Shown here: positions 55,139-63,437 of the stretch, piece by piece | How the letters are laid out: each line of letters begins with the position of its first letter | Numbering within the stretch: the first letter of the stretch is position 1 | DNA from: Kurthia senegalensis | GTDB lineage: Bacteria; Bacillota; Bacilli; Bacillales_A; Planococcaceae | NCBI RefSeq assembly: GCF_000285595.1 | Contig: NZ_HE611070.1 | Location: forward strand, 4,933-68,932 | Direction: 5' to 3' | DNA: 64,000 nt | Program-made: the position numbers and the translations under genes | The notes under the pieces: model-generated | What the model was told of the DNA's origin: nothing | Database searches by the model: none | The model's input: the letters and a program-made list of their open reading frames with translations, nothing else

Positions 55139-55531
55139 TTATGACTGCGTTTGCTGTTCTGCTTCAATGATTTTTTTCACTTCGGCATATTCTTCATCAG
55201 AAAAAACACGTGCCCGAATTAGAAAACTTTTATTTTCGACTGCTTCAATCGAGAAACCACTCCCAAAACTATCTACAACGTCTAATACATGTTGCGTATG
55301 TTTTGAATAGTTGTACAAGTTTTCATGCATATAAAATGGCACATCGCCATCTAAATAACCGAGTAATACATCAATTTGACCTTTTTTAAAATCACCTTCT
55401 AATAAACAAAGCGGTTTAGACCCTTCACAACAACCACCTGATTGATGAAATACGAGTCCTTTCCCATACTTTTCTTTTAAAAAATGAATTAAATCAATCG
55501 CTTTATCTGTTGCTACAACACGTTCTACCAT
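55139..55531 (-). CDS. DUF779 protein, aldehyde dehydrogenase partner
   Basis: A 130-residue protein of the DUF779 family, often found next to acetaldehyde dehydrogenase genes. It contains the cysteine-rich segment FHQSGGCCEGSKPLCLLEG near 27-45 and GSGFSIEAVENKSFLIRARV. The role is not established; a metal or redox function for the cysteines is a guess. It starts 20 nt after the dehydrogenase gene, so the two are cotranscribed. Confidence 0.85.
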   Translation of the reverse strand: MVERVVATDKAIDLIHFLKEKYGKGLVFHQSGGCCEGSKPLCLLEGDFKKGQIDVLLGYLDGDVPFYMHENLYNYSKHTQHVLDVVDSFGSGFSIEAVENKSFLIRARVFSDEEYAEVKKIIEAEQQTQS

Positions 55532-55550
55532 GTTGCTCGCTCCTTTCGGT

Positions 55551-57068
55551 TTAGAAGAAACCTTGAGGACTACGGTTATAACTTACGAGTAAGTTTTTCG
55601 TTTGTTGGTAATGATCTAACATCATCTTATGGTTTTCGCGACCGATGCCTGATAGTTTATAACCACCGAATGCCGCACCTGCTGGATATTGATGATACGT
55701 ATTCGTCCATACACGTCCCGCTTGAATTGCGCGACCTGCACGATATGCTGTATCGCCTGAACGTGACCATACACCCGCACCTAAACCGTATTCTGTATCA
55801 TTCGCAATTTCGATTGCTTCATCGAAATCTTTAAATGTCGTAAGCGATAATACAGGTCCAAAAATTTCTTCTTGGAAAATACGCATTTTGTTATGCCCTT
55901 TGAAAATCGTTGGCTTAATATAAAAACCATTTTCTAAACCTTCTAAATGATTTTCTTCGCCACCTACTAATACTTCGGCGCCTTCATCTTTACCAATTTG
56001 TAAATATGATTTAATTTTCTCTTGTTGCTCATTTGAATTTTGCGCACCCATCATCGTCTCTGTATCTAGTGGATTCCCGATTTTGATTGCTTTCACACGT
56101 TCAATCGCTCGTTCGATAAAACGATCATAAATTGATTCGTGTACGAGTGCGCGTGAAGGACATGTACAAATTTCACCAGAGTTCAATGCAAACATAACGA
56201 ACCCTTCTACTGCTTTATCTAAAAATTCATCATCTTCGTCCATTACATCGGCGAAGAAAATGTTCGGTGATTTACCACCTAATTCTAACGTTACTGGAAT
56301 AATATTTTCTGTTGCATATTGCATAATTAAGCGACCAACAGCTGTCGAACCAGTGAAGGCAACTTTTGAAATTCGTTTATTCGTCGCTAATGCTTTACCG
56401 ACGATTGCGCCAAAGCCATTGACGATGTTAATAACCCCTGCCGGAACAAGGTCTTCAATTAATTCCATCATAACTAAAATAGATGCTGGCGTTTGCTCAG
56501 CTGGTTTCAATACAACACAGTTACCAGCTGCTAATGCAGGCGCTAGTTTCCATACCGCCATTAAAATTGGGAAGTTCCAAGGAATAATTTGACCAACTAC
56601 ACCTAGTGGCTCATGGAAATGATACGCTACCGTATCATCATCTAGTTGCGTCAAGCCGCCTTCTTGTGAACGAATTGCTGCAGCGAAATAACGGAAGTGA
56701 TCGATTGCTAACGGAATGTCTGCGTTCAGCGTCTCACGTACCGCTTTGCCGTTGTCCCATGTTTCAGCAACAGCAAGAAGTTCTAGATTTTCTTCTAAGC
56801 GATCCGCAATTTTGTTTAACACTTTCGCACGTTCAGCAGCCGATGTTTTACCCCAAGCATCTTTCGCCTTATGCGCTGCATCTAAAGCTAATTCAATATC
56901 TTCTGCAGTTGATTTAGGTGCTTTCGTGAAAACTTCTCCTGTAACAGGTGTCACGTTATCGAAGTATTCGCCTTTCACAGGTGCTACCCATTCGCCGCCA
57001 ATATAGTTTTCATATTGTGCTTTAAATTTTACAACTGCTCCATCGGTATTCGGATTTGCATAAATCAT
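55551..57068 (-). CDS. NAD-dependent aldehyde dehydrogenase, AcoD/ExaC type
   Basis: Oxidises aldehydes (probably acetaldehyde) to acids. The 505-residue enzyme has [20 protein letters not shown] near 165, FTGSTAVGR near 240, the general base ELGGKSPNI near 262, and the catalytic cysteine in [14 protein letters not shown] near 300. The C-terminal [10 protein letters not shown] is characteristic of the AcoD/ExaC group. It has its own promoter and forms a two-gene operon with the DUF779 gene. Confidence 0.93.
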   Translation of the reverse strand: MIYANPNTDGAVVKFKAQYENYIGGEWVAPVKGEYFDNVTPVTGEVFTKAPKSTAEDIELALDAAHKAKDAWGKTSAAERAKVLNKIADRLEENLELLAVAETWDNGKAVRETLNADIPLAIDHFRYFAAAIRSQEGGLTQLDDDTVAYHFHEPLGVVGQIIPWNFPILMAVWKLAPALAAGNCVVLKPAEQTPASILVMMELIEDLVPAGVINIVNGFGAIVGKALATNKRISKVAFTGSTAVGRLIMQYATENIIPVTLELGGKSPNIFFADVMDEDDEFLDKAVEGFVMFALNSGEICTCPSRALVHESIYDRFIERAIERVKAIKIGNPLDTETMMGAQNSNEQQEKIKSYLQIGKDEGAEVLVGGEENHLEGLENGFYIKPTIFKGHNKMRIFQEEIFGPVLSLTTFKDFDEAIEIANDTEYGLGAGVWSRSGDTAYRAGRAIQAGRVWTNTYHQYPAGAAFGGYKLSGIGRENHKMMLDHYQQTKNLLVSYNRSPQGFF

Positions 57069-57096
57069 CGTTCAAATCTCCCCTTCACAATTTTTT

Positions 57097-57121
57097 AACA
57101 GAAAAATAAAAATATTCTGTT
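57097..57121. promoter_or_regulatory. Inverted repeat between the aldehyde dehydrogenase promoter and start
   Basis: AACAGAA and TTCTGTT separated by 11 nt, just downstream of the promoter. Symmetry and position suggest a repressor or activator site, or a short leader hairpin. No regulator gene is nearby. Confidence 0.4.
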
Positions 57122-57131
57122 TCATACAAAT

Positions 57132-57160
57132 ATTATCTTACAAATGAATTGTTTTTACAA
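57132..57160 (-). promoter_or_regulatory. Sigma-A promoter of the aldehyde dehydrogenase operon
   Basis: Minus-strand TTGTAA (57155-57160), 17 nt, GATAAT (57132-57137). Confidence 0.6.
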
Positions 57161-57173
57161 ATATAAAGGATAA

Positions 57174-57207
57174 GAAAGCGGTGTAGAATCACATTCCACA
57201 CCGCTTC
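57174..57207 (-). terminator. liv operon terminator
   Basis: Nearly perfect 14-bp stem AAGCGGTGTGGAAT/ATTCTACACCGCTT with a 3-nt loop, 14 nt after livF. The T tract on the minus strand is short and interrupted. Confidence 0.65.
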
Positions 57208-57220
57208 TCACATCTTTATT

Positions 57221-57931
57221 TTACAAACCACCTAAATAAGCTGCTCGTACTTCATCACTCTCTTGTAGCTCTTTCGCATCGCCTGATAAAACGACTTTCC
57301 CCGTTTCAATAACGTACGCTCGCTGCGCAATAGAAAGTGCCATATGCGCATTTTGTTCAACGAGTAAAATCGTCGTACCTTCCTCATTTATTTCTTTAAT
57401 AATACTAAAAATCGTTTGAACCATAATCGGCGCAAGTCCCATCGACGGTTCATCTAATAATAATAGCTTAGGCTTCGCCATAATCGCTCTACCCATCGCT
57501 AACATTTGTTGTTCCCCTCCTGAAAGCGTACCTGCTGATTGCTTACTTCTTTCCAGTAATCGAGGGAATAGTGCATACACTCGCTGTAGATCTTTTTTTA
57601 TGCCGTCACGGTCTTTTCGTAAATACGCGCCGAGTTCTAAGTTTTCTTCAACGCTCATATTAGAAAAAACGCGTCGTCCTTCAGGTACTTGTGAAATGCC
57701 GCTCTTAACGATTCCTTGTGCAGCTTTCCCACCAATACTTTTCCCTAAATACTCAATCGTTCCTTTTTTCGGCTTCAATAAGCCCGAAAGCGTTTTAAGC
57801 AACGTCGTTTTCCCCGCGCCATTCGCTCCGATTAGTGTCACGATTTCTCCTTCATTCACTTCTAAAGAAACACCTTTTAACGCTTGGATATTTCCACCGT
57901 AAAACACATCAATATTGTCTACTTTTAGCAT
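57221..57931 (-). CDS. livF: Branched-chain amino-acid ABC transporter ATPase LivF
   Basis: One of two ATPases of the Liv importer. The 236 residues include Walker A GANGAGKTT near 36, signature LSGGEQQMLAMGRA near 136 and Walker B LLLLDEPSMGLAP near 156. Last gene of livHMGF, sharing one base with livG. Confidence 0.94.
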   Translation of the reverse strand: MLKVDNIDVFYGGNIQALKGVSLEVNEGEIVTLIGANGAGKTTLLKTLSGLLKPKKGTIEYLGKSIGGKAAQGIVKSGISQVPEGRRVFSNMSVEENLELGAYLRKDRDGIKKDLQRVYALFPRLLERSKQSAGTLSGGEQQMLAMGRAIMAKPKLLLLDEPSMGLAPIMVQTIFSIIKEINEEGTTILLVEQNAHMALSIAQRAYVIETGKVVLSGDAKELQESDEVRAAYLGGL

Positions 57932-58707
57932 TATAAAGGCACCTCCTCACCTAAATAGGCTTCAATTACTTTTTTGTTATGACGAATTTCTTCCGGTGTC
58001 CCAGAAGCGATTAATTCCCCGTGATCTAACACGTAAATACGTTCACAAATTCCCATAACTAATCCCATATCATGCTCGATTAATAAAATCGTCAAATCGA
58101 ATTTTTTTCGAATTAATGCGATTAAATCCATTAACGCTTTCGTTTCTTGCGGATTCATCCCAGCTGCTGGTTCATCTAGTAACAAGAGCTTCGGTCCTGC
58201 TGCTAGCGCACGAGCAATTTCTAAACGACGTTGCATACCGTATGGCAAATTTTTTGCTAGTTCGTCTTTATAGACGTCTAAGCCGAAAATTTCTAAAAAT
58301 GCGAGAGACGCTTCTTCCATTTTCGCTTCTCCTTTAAAATGAGTGGGTAAGCGGAAAATAGAACTTAACATCGAATGATGCGCGAGAGAATGATTCGCTA
58401 CTTTTACGTTATCAAGAACCGTTAACTCTTTAAAAAGACGAATATTTTGGAACGTACGGCTGACACCGTTTTTCGTCACTTGGTGCGGAGATAATTTATT
58501 CGTCACTTTCCCATCGAATGTAATCGTACCTTCCGTCGGTTTGTATACACCTGTTAGCATATTGAAACTCGTCGTCTTACCTGCGCCATTCGGACCGATC
58601 AGCCCGACTAACTCCCCTTCAAATAGCTCCATATTAAATTTTTGAACAGCTTTTAAACCACCGAATTGTATACCGACATGATCTACTTTTAATAGAGGGT
58701 TACTCAT
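57931..58707 (-). CDS. livG: Branched-chain amino-acid ABC transporter ATPase LivG
   Basis: The second Liv ATPase, 258 residues, with Walker A GPNGAGKTT near 38, signature LPYGMQRRLEIARAL near 150 and LLLLDEPAAGMNP near 170. The longer mid-region (about 95-130) is typical for LivG. It overlaps livM by 8 nt. Confidence 0.94.
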   Translation of the reverse strand: MSNPLLKVDHVGIQFGGLKAVQKFNMELFEGELVGLIGPNGAGKTTSFNMLTGVYKPTEGTITFDGKVTNKLSPHQVTKNGVSRTFQNIRLFKELTVLDNVKVANHSLAHHSMLSSIFRLPTHFKGEAKMEEASLAFLEIFGLDVYKDELAKNLPYGMQRRLEIARALAAGPKLLLLDEPAAGMNPQETKALMDLIALIRKKFDLTILLIEHDMGLVMGICERIYVLDHGELIASGTPEEIRHNKKVIEAYLGEEVPL

Positions 58708-59647
58708 GAACTTTCCCTCCTTTTTTACGTTTAAATAAATCTGGTAATTCTTTCGTGCCCATTAATCCTGCTGGACGATAAAGCATCACGACAATTAAAA
58801 CGAGGCTATAAATAATCATGCGTGTTTCCGGGAAGTCTTGTAAGTACAACGAAATGACCGTTAACAATACCGCGGCAACAATCGAACCTGTTAAACTTCC
58901 TAAGCCACCTAATACGACGTAAATTAAAATGTCGAATGATTTCAAGAAGTTAAATTGTGCTGGTTGAATAATAAAGAAATTATGTGAGAACAAACCACCT
59001 GCAAGCCCTGCAAACAACGAGCCAATTGCGAATGCTAACACTTTGTAATACGTTACGTTAATGCCCATAGAATCCGCGGCAATTTCATCCTCACGTACAG
59101 AAATACATGCACGACCGTGGCGAGAGTTCGTAAAGTTAGAAATGACAACAATCGTCACGAACATTCCGAAGAAGGCATACGTCCAATTCGTTTGTTGGAT
59201 AATTTGCATACCTGCTGCACCACCAACATAATCAATGTTCAAGAAAGTAATTCGAATAATTTCTGCGAATCCTAACGTAGCAATAGCTAAATAATCTCCG
59301 CGTAAACGCAATGTCGGAATGCCGACGATTAAGCCGCCAATTGCCGCCGCAATTGCACCAATTGCTAGAGCGACGATAAACGGTAAATGGAAGTGCATCG
59401 TACAAATTGCCGATACGTAAGCACCGATTGCTAAAAAACCTGCATGTCCGATCGAAAACTGTCCTGTAATACCGATTACTAAATGCAAGCTAACCGCTAA
59501 AATAATATTAATAGCAATCGTAATTAATAAGTTTGCGTAATACATATCGAGCTGTCCGTTCGTAATGAGCATTTGAACGACCGCATAACCGATTAGTGCA
59601 AGAATCGTGTAAATCCAAAACGTTTTTGAAATTCTCATCGTTCTCAC
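58700..59647 (-). CDS. livM: Branched-chain amino-acid ABC transporter permease LivM
   Basis: Membrane permease of 315 residues with about nine hydrophobic spans. It carries the family loop IGITGQFSIGHAGFLAIGAY near 58 and the coupling region ISVREDEIAADSMGIN near 182. Starts one base after the livH stop. Confidence 0.93.
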   Translation of the reverse strand: MRTMRISKTFWIYTILALIGYAVVQMLITNGQLDMYYANLLITIAINIILAVSLHLVIGITGQFSIGHAGFLAIGAYVSAICTMHFHLPFIVALAIGAIAAAIGGLIVGIPTLRLRGDYLAIATLGFAEIIRITFLNIDYVGGAAGMQIIQQTNWTYAFFGMFVTIVVISNFTNSRHGRACISVREDEIAADSMGINVTYYKVLAFAIGSLFAGLAGGLFSHNFFIIQPAQFNFLKSFDILIYVVLGGLGSLTGSIVAAVLLTVISLYLQDFPETRMIIYSLVLIVVMLYRPAGLMGTKELPDLFKRKKGGKVHE

Positions 59648-60526
59648 CTACACTTTCTCGCGGGTATTTTTACCGAAAATACCTGCTGGTTTGAAAATTA
59701 AAATTAAAATTAAGATGACAAATGCCGCTGCGTCACGCCACGTAGAAAAACCGACTGCACTGACAATCGTTTCTACTACACCTAATAACATGCCGCCCGT
59801 CATCGCACCTGGAATGCTTCCGATTCCACCTAAAACAGCTGCGATAAATGCTTTCACACCCGGAATAATACCCATTAACGGATCGATTTTCGTATAGTAA
59901 ACACCGAAAATAACACCCGCTGCACCTGCTAATGCTGACCCGATTGCAAACGTCGCAGAAATCGTATTATCTACGTTAATCCCCATTAATTTTGCCGCTT
60001 CCATGTCATGTGATACAGCACGCATCGCTTTCCCGATTTTCGTTTTGTGAACGATGAATTGTAGCAATAACATTAAAATGATGGTCGTCGCTAAAATAAC
60101 GATTGTTTCTGAAGTAATTTGTGTGCCGAACACTGTAAATGTTTTTGAAAAAATTGCATCGCTCGGATACGCTTCTGGCTGTGCTCCGCGTATAAAAATC
60201 GTCGTGTACTCAATTAAAAGTGACACCCCGATTGCTGTAATAAGCGCTGCAATTCGCGTCGCATTCCGTAATCGTTTATACGCAAGACGCTCGATTAAAA
60301 CACCTAATATCGAACAAATAATCATCGCTACGAGTAGTGATGGAATAAAGCCAATATGCCAATGTGTCAATCCGTAAAACCCAACGAATGCACCAATCAT
60401 AAACACATCACCGTGCGCAAAGTTAATTAATTTAATAATGCCGTAAACCATCGTGTACCCGAGTGCAATTAGCGCATAAATACTTCCGATAGATATCCCG
60501 TTAATAAGTTGTTGTAACCACTCCAT
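59648..60526 (-). CDS. livH: Branched-chain amino-acid ABC transporter permease LivH
   Basis: Membrane permease of 292 residues. Seen: ISIGSIYALIALGYTMVYG near 12, NFAHGDVFMIGAFVG, and the coupling segment MRAVSHDMEAAKLMGIN near 172. ATG 60524-60526 is 8 nt after AGAGGAG; an in-frame GTG three codons earlier is too near the SD. Confidence 0.93.
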   Translation of the reverse strand: MEWLQQLINGISIGSIYALIALGYTMVYGIIKLINFAHGDVFMIGAFVGFYGLTHWHIGFIPSLLVAMIICSILGVLIERLAYKRLRNATRIAALITAIGVSLLIEYTTIFIRGAQPEAYPSDAIFSKTFTVFGTQITSETIVILATTIILMLLLQFIVHKTKIGKAMRAVSHDMEAAKLMGINVDNTISATFAIGSALAGAAGVIFGVYYTKIDPLMGIIPGVKAFIAAVLGGIGSIPGAMTGGMLLGVVETIVSAVGFSTWRDAAAFVILILILIFKPAGIFGKNTREKV

Positions 60527-60555
60527 CTGTTTCACTCCTCTGTCATTCAGTCATA

Positions 60556-60584
60556 TAAAAAAGGAGGACAAGTGTGTCCCCCTT
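60556..60584 (-). terminator. Intrinsic terminator between livJ and livH
   Basis: Minus-strand AAGGGGGACA and TGTCCTCCTT followed by T's. A partial terminator here would give more binding protein than permease, a common arrangement for binding-protein transporters. Confidence 0.7.
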
Positions 60585-60598
60585 CGTCATCTTTCTGA

Positions 60599-61786
60599 TT
60601 AAGGCTCTACTTTCGTATTGAACACTTGTTTGCCGTCTTTGAATTCAAGAACTGTTGCAGATTTGATTGTGTTGTGTTTTTCATCAACAGAGAAAGTACC
60701 TGTTACTAAACTTAAATCTTTCGTATCTGCTAAAGCTTTTTGGATATCTTCACCTTTCGTTGATCCTGCACGTTCAATGGCATCTTTTAACCAATAAACC
60801 GAATCATAACCTAGCGCATTGAACGCATCTGGTGCTTTATCTTTGTTTGCTTCTTTAAATGCTGTTACGAATTTCTGGATTTTTTCATCTGGATCTTCTG
60901 AAGAATAGTGGTTCGTAAAGTACGTATTATTTAGCGCATCTTTACCTGCTAATTCAACAAGTTTTGGAGAATCCCATCCATCGCCACCCATTAATGGTGC
61001 ATCGATGCCCGCTGCACGAGCTTGCTTCGCAATTAGACCTACTTCTTCGTAGTAACCCGGAATGTAAATGAAATCAGGATTTTTTGATTTTAAGCGCGTT
61101 AGTGTTGATTTGAAATCGGTATCTTTCGCTACGTAAGATTCTTCCGCTACGACTTTACCACCTTTTGATTCAATTTCTTCTTTGAAGGCTTTTGCTAAAC
61201 CTTTCGCATAATCACTTGAACTATCCGCAAAGATTGCCACATTTTTCGCTTTCAATGTATCCGTCGCGAATTGCGCTGCAATTTTACCTTGGAATGGATC
61301 AATGAAACACGTACGGAATGCATATTCATTTACAGAACCATCATCATTAACCGTTACAGTCGTTGAAGTACCTGATGGTGAAATAAGTGGCATTTTATTT
61401 TGATCCGCAACTTGTACAGCCGCTACCGTATTCCCTGAAGTAGCCGAACCGATTTGAGCGACTACTTTGTCTTGTGTCGCTAATTTTAAAGCAGCTGAAG
61501 TGGCTTCTGCCGCATCTGATTTATTATCGACTTTAACGGTTTCAATTTTTTTACCATCAATTCCGCCAGCATCATTGATTTCTTTAATTGCTAGTTCAGC
61601 ACCTGCCGCAATACCTGAACCGTATGATGCTACGTTACCTGATAGTTCTAAGTTCAATCCGACTTTGATTGTGTCATCTGCACTGCTTGACGACTTATCA
61701 TCTTTTGCTCCGCATGCCGTTAGCGTGCCGAGTAATAATGCTGACGATACGATTAACGTACTATACTTCTTTAGCTTCGTATTCAT
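60599..61786 (-). CDS. livJ: Branched-chain amino-acid binding lipoprotein LivJ
   Basis: The extracellular receptor of the Liv importer. The 395-residue precursor starts MNTKLKKYSTLIVSSALL at the ATG 61784-61786 and has a lipobox LTAC near 22-25, so it is a lipoprotein. The periplasmic-binding-protein type 1 fold includes VGLNLELSGNVASYGSGI near 41 and SPSGTSTTVTV near 133. Substrate is inferred from family and the linked genes; related receptors also bind amides or other amino acids. Confidence 0.93.
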   Translation of the reverse strand: MNTKLKKYSTLIVSSALLLGTLTACGAKDDKSSSSADDTIKVGLNLELSGNVASYGSGIAAGAELAIKEINDAGGIDGKKIETVKVDNKSDAAEATSAALKLATQDKVVAQIGSATSGNTVAAVQVADQNKMPLISPSGTSTTVTVNDDGSVNEYAFRTCFIDPFQGKIAAQFATDTLKAKNVAIFADSSSDYAKGLAKAFKEEIESKGGKVVAEESYVAKDTDFKSTLTRLKSKNPDFIYIPGYYEEVGLIAKQARAAGIDAPLMGGDGWDSPKLVELAGKDALNNTYFTNHYSSEDPDEKIQKFVTAFKEANKDKAPDAFNALGYDSVYWLKDAIERAGSTKGEDIQKALADTKDLSLVTGTFSVDEKHNTIKSATVLEFKDGKQVFNTKVEP

Positions 61787-62236
61787 TTTTCCATCCCCTT
61801 TTCCTTCGATAGACTTCAACTATGAGAAATTCATTTCTTTCCATCATTTTATATAGAAAAATGATAGAAGTAAACATTATTTTCTATAAATTCTAAAAAT
61901 TTAAACTATTTATAATAATTGAATATTATAGTTTTTAACATACACAAGCGAGAATATTACGTCATCCGAATAGATTAGTATAATATTCACACTGATATTC
62001 TTAGTCATAGATGACCAACTAAATATAAGTGATTTCATAGAATTTTATACGATGATTTCGTAAACAATTGCGAAGCACTTTATTATTTTGCAATTTATAT
62101 ATTATGTACATGAAAATCTCTAAAAAAAATCACCTCTGCACTTTCTTTCAAAATAATATTTTATTATTACAATATGATCAATTAAATAATCCATTTATAC
62201 GTGCTCAATCACTTTCTTTTTTTGTCATATTTTATT
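61787..62236. other. AT-rich upstream region of livJ with a CodY-like site
   Basis: About 450 nt without a convincing gene. On the minus strand AATTTTTAGAATTTA (61887-61901) matches the CodY consensus AATTTTCWGAAAATT at 11 of 15 positions; Liv genes are frequent CodY targets, but in AT-rich DNA such a match is weak. Several TATAAT-like hexamers occur (for example near 61925) without a good -35. Confidence 0.35.
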
Positions 62237-62279
62237 CAAAAAAAATAAGTTTCAACGTCTTTTTGACGTCGAAACTTCA
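62237..62279 (-). terminator. Terminator after the methyltransferase gene
   Basis: Minus-strand AAGTTTCGACGTC and GACGTTGAAACTT (one G-U wobble) with an A5 loop, followed by a long T tract. Confidence 0.85.
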
Positions 62280-62286
62280 TACATTT

Positions 62287-62877
62287 CTATTTTTGAAAAA
62301 TATATAATCGATCATTCGGTGACGTAATAAACGTCGGTGGCATTAAAATTTCCGTTACACAATCGTAGTGAAACATCTCTAACAATTGTAAATAAGAAGT
62401 CATCGGATAATACACGATGCACGTTATACGTCTCGGGTATTTCTTTAATGTATGGTCAATATTTTCTAACACTTGTTTAAAAATCGATTCACTAAATGGA
62501 TTAAAAAAGAAAAATGTCGTATCTTCTTTTTGAATTTGATAGCGCTGCGCTAAACATTGGTAAAAAACAATATCTGCTTCCGCATGTTTTTTCGTATACA
62601 AGTGGCGGTTCATATTCGCTACTTCTACTAATAAACCGTCGTATTCTACACCGACTGTCGGGACGTGAAAAAGGTCTGCCATAAAAATAGGCACGCGCCC
62701 TTTCCCACTACCAAAATCAACAAACCGTTCTGTTTCATTCAATGTAAGCTGTTCTGCTAATAATGTGAGTACATTATAACTCGTCGGTTCGTAACGATGA
62801 TTTTCTTCTAAATGCAGGCAAGGTTCTTCAGTCATCGCCGTTTGAATTCCTAATTTCTTCTCATAATAACTTTCCAT
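62287..62877 (-). CDS. Class I SAM-dependent methyltransferase, target unknown
   Basis: A 196-residue protein with the SAM motif FVDFGSGKGRVPIFMA near 51-66, an acidic motif II GVEYDG near 77, and FFFFNPFSESIFKQVL near 123. It begins MESYYEKKLGIQTAMTEEP; the ATG follows GTGAGG by 7 nt. The NPF motif is seen in several methyltransferase groups and does not fix the substrate. It is a single-gene unit between two terminators. Confidence 0.75.
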   Translation of the reverse strand: MESYYEKKLGIQTAMTEEPCLHLEENHRYEPTSYNVLTLLAEQLTLNETERFVDFGSGKGRVPIFMADLFHVPTVGVEYDGLLVEVANMNRHLYTKKHAEADIVFYQCLAQRYQIQKEDTTFFFFNPFSESIFKQVLENIDHTLKKYPRRITCIVYYPMTSYLQLLEMFHYDCVTEILMPPTFITSPNDRLYIFQK

Positions 62878-62921
62878 TCAGATTCCTCACCCCTTCTTTG
62901 CAACTATACACGAAACATACG

Positions 62922-62972
62922 AAAAAAACCTTTGATGGATTGCTGTGCAGGCATTTCATCAAAGGTTTTTCT
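62922..62972. terminator. Bidirectional terminator
   Basis: Perfect 14-bp pair AAAAACCTTTGATG/CATCAAAGGTTTTT with A and T runs on both sides, upstream of the methyltransferase gene. It could end a minus-strand transcript coming from the prsA side. Confidence 0.85.
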
Positions 62973-62989
62973 TCAAGCGTAAATATAAA

Positions 62990-63434
62990 GTTTGGTGGGT
63001 TATACTGCCGAAGCAGTTATGAAAAAAATAGGTTTCTTATAGTTGTAAGTGACGAGCTTACAACATTAAGTTTGTTACTGTATGCATTAGCTGTGTGGAC
63101 GTACAGCTTCTACTAAAAGTAGCGTACTTCTTAAAAGAGTGTGCGGAACTAAATTTAGTGGACATTAAATTTAGTAAATCTTTCATGAAAATACACAACT
63201 GCTCGCAAACATCATATGGCTTCTTAGAAGTAAAAATACTTCTCATATGAGCAACTGTTTTTTGCTATTTCTATAGAATATATAAGAGTGGACAATCTTA
63301 TACGTTGTACGAATAGCGTAGTTCCAAACGAACTGTTTGAACTGTTATGAAAAACAAGAGGGTTTGCATATTCTGGGCAAATGCACCATCTAAAGCTGGC
63401 AACAATAGATCAGCTGACAAATGCCCAGGTTATT
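62990..63434. other. Gene-free region rich in hairpins, with a possible pseudoknot
   Basis: I see no credible gene. Consecutive perfect or near-perfect inverted repeats occur: ACTGC-CGAA-GCAGT (63004-63017); GTTGTAAG/CTTACAAC (about 63041-63063); AGCTGT/ACAGCT (about 63090-63109); CTACT/AGTAG (about 63109-63121); ACTAAATTT/AAATTTAGT (about 63147-63175). A CATATG/CATATG pair enclosing AGAAGTA/TACTTCT lies near 63220-63258. In 63373-63430, CTGGGCA and TGCCCAG enclose interleaved ATCTA/TAGAT and AGCTG/CAGCT, the layout of an H-type pseudoknot. It may be a noncoding RNA or the 3' region of prsA. Confidence 0.4.
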
Positions 63435-63437
63435 TCA

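Noticed and set aside
62068-62307. Plus-strand open frame in the AT-rich gap before livJ
   Set aside because: It is low-complexity AT-rich sequence with no SD, and it runs over the terminator and the 3' end of the methyltransferase gene.
63058-63246. Minus-strand open frame of 62 codons in the hairpin-rich region
   Set aside because: No SD and no recognisable motif. The region is dominated by inverted repeats, so noncoding function or decay is more likely.
62990-63434. tmRNA, 6S RNA, tRNA or CRISPR array in the hairpin-rich region
   Set aside because: No tRNA-like acceptor/T-arm signature, no CCA end, no 6S-type long bulged helix, and no regularly spaced direct repeats.
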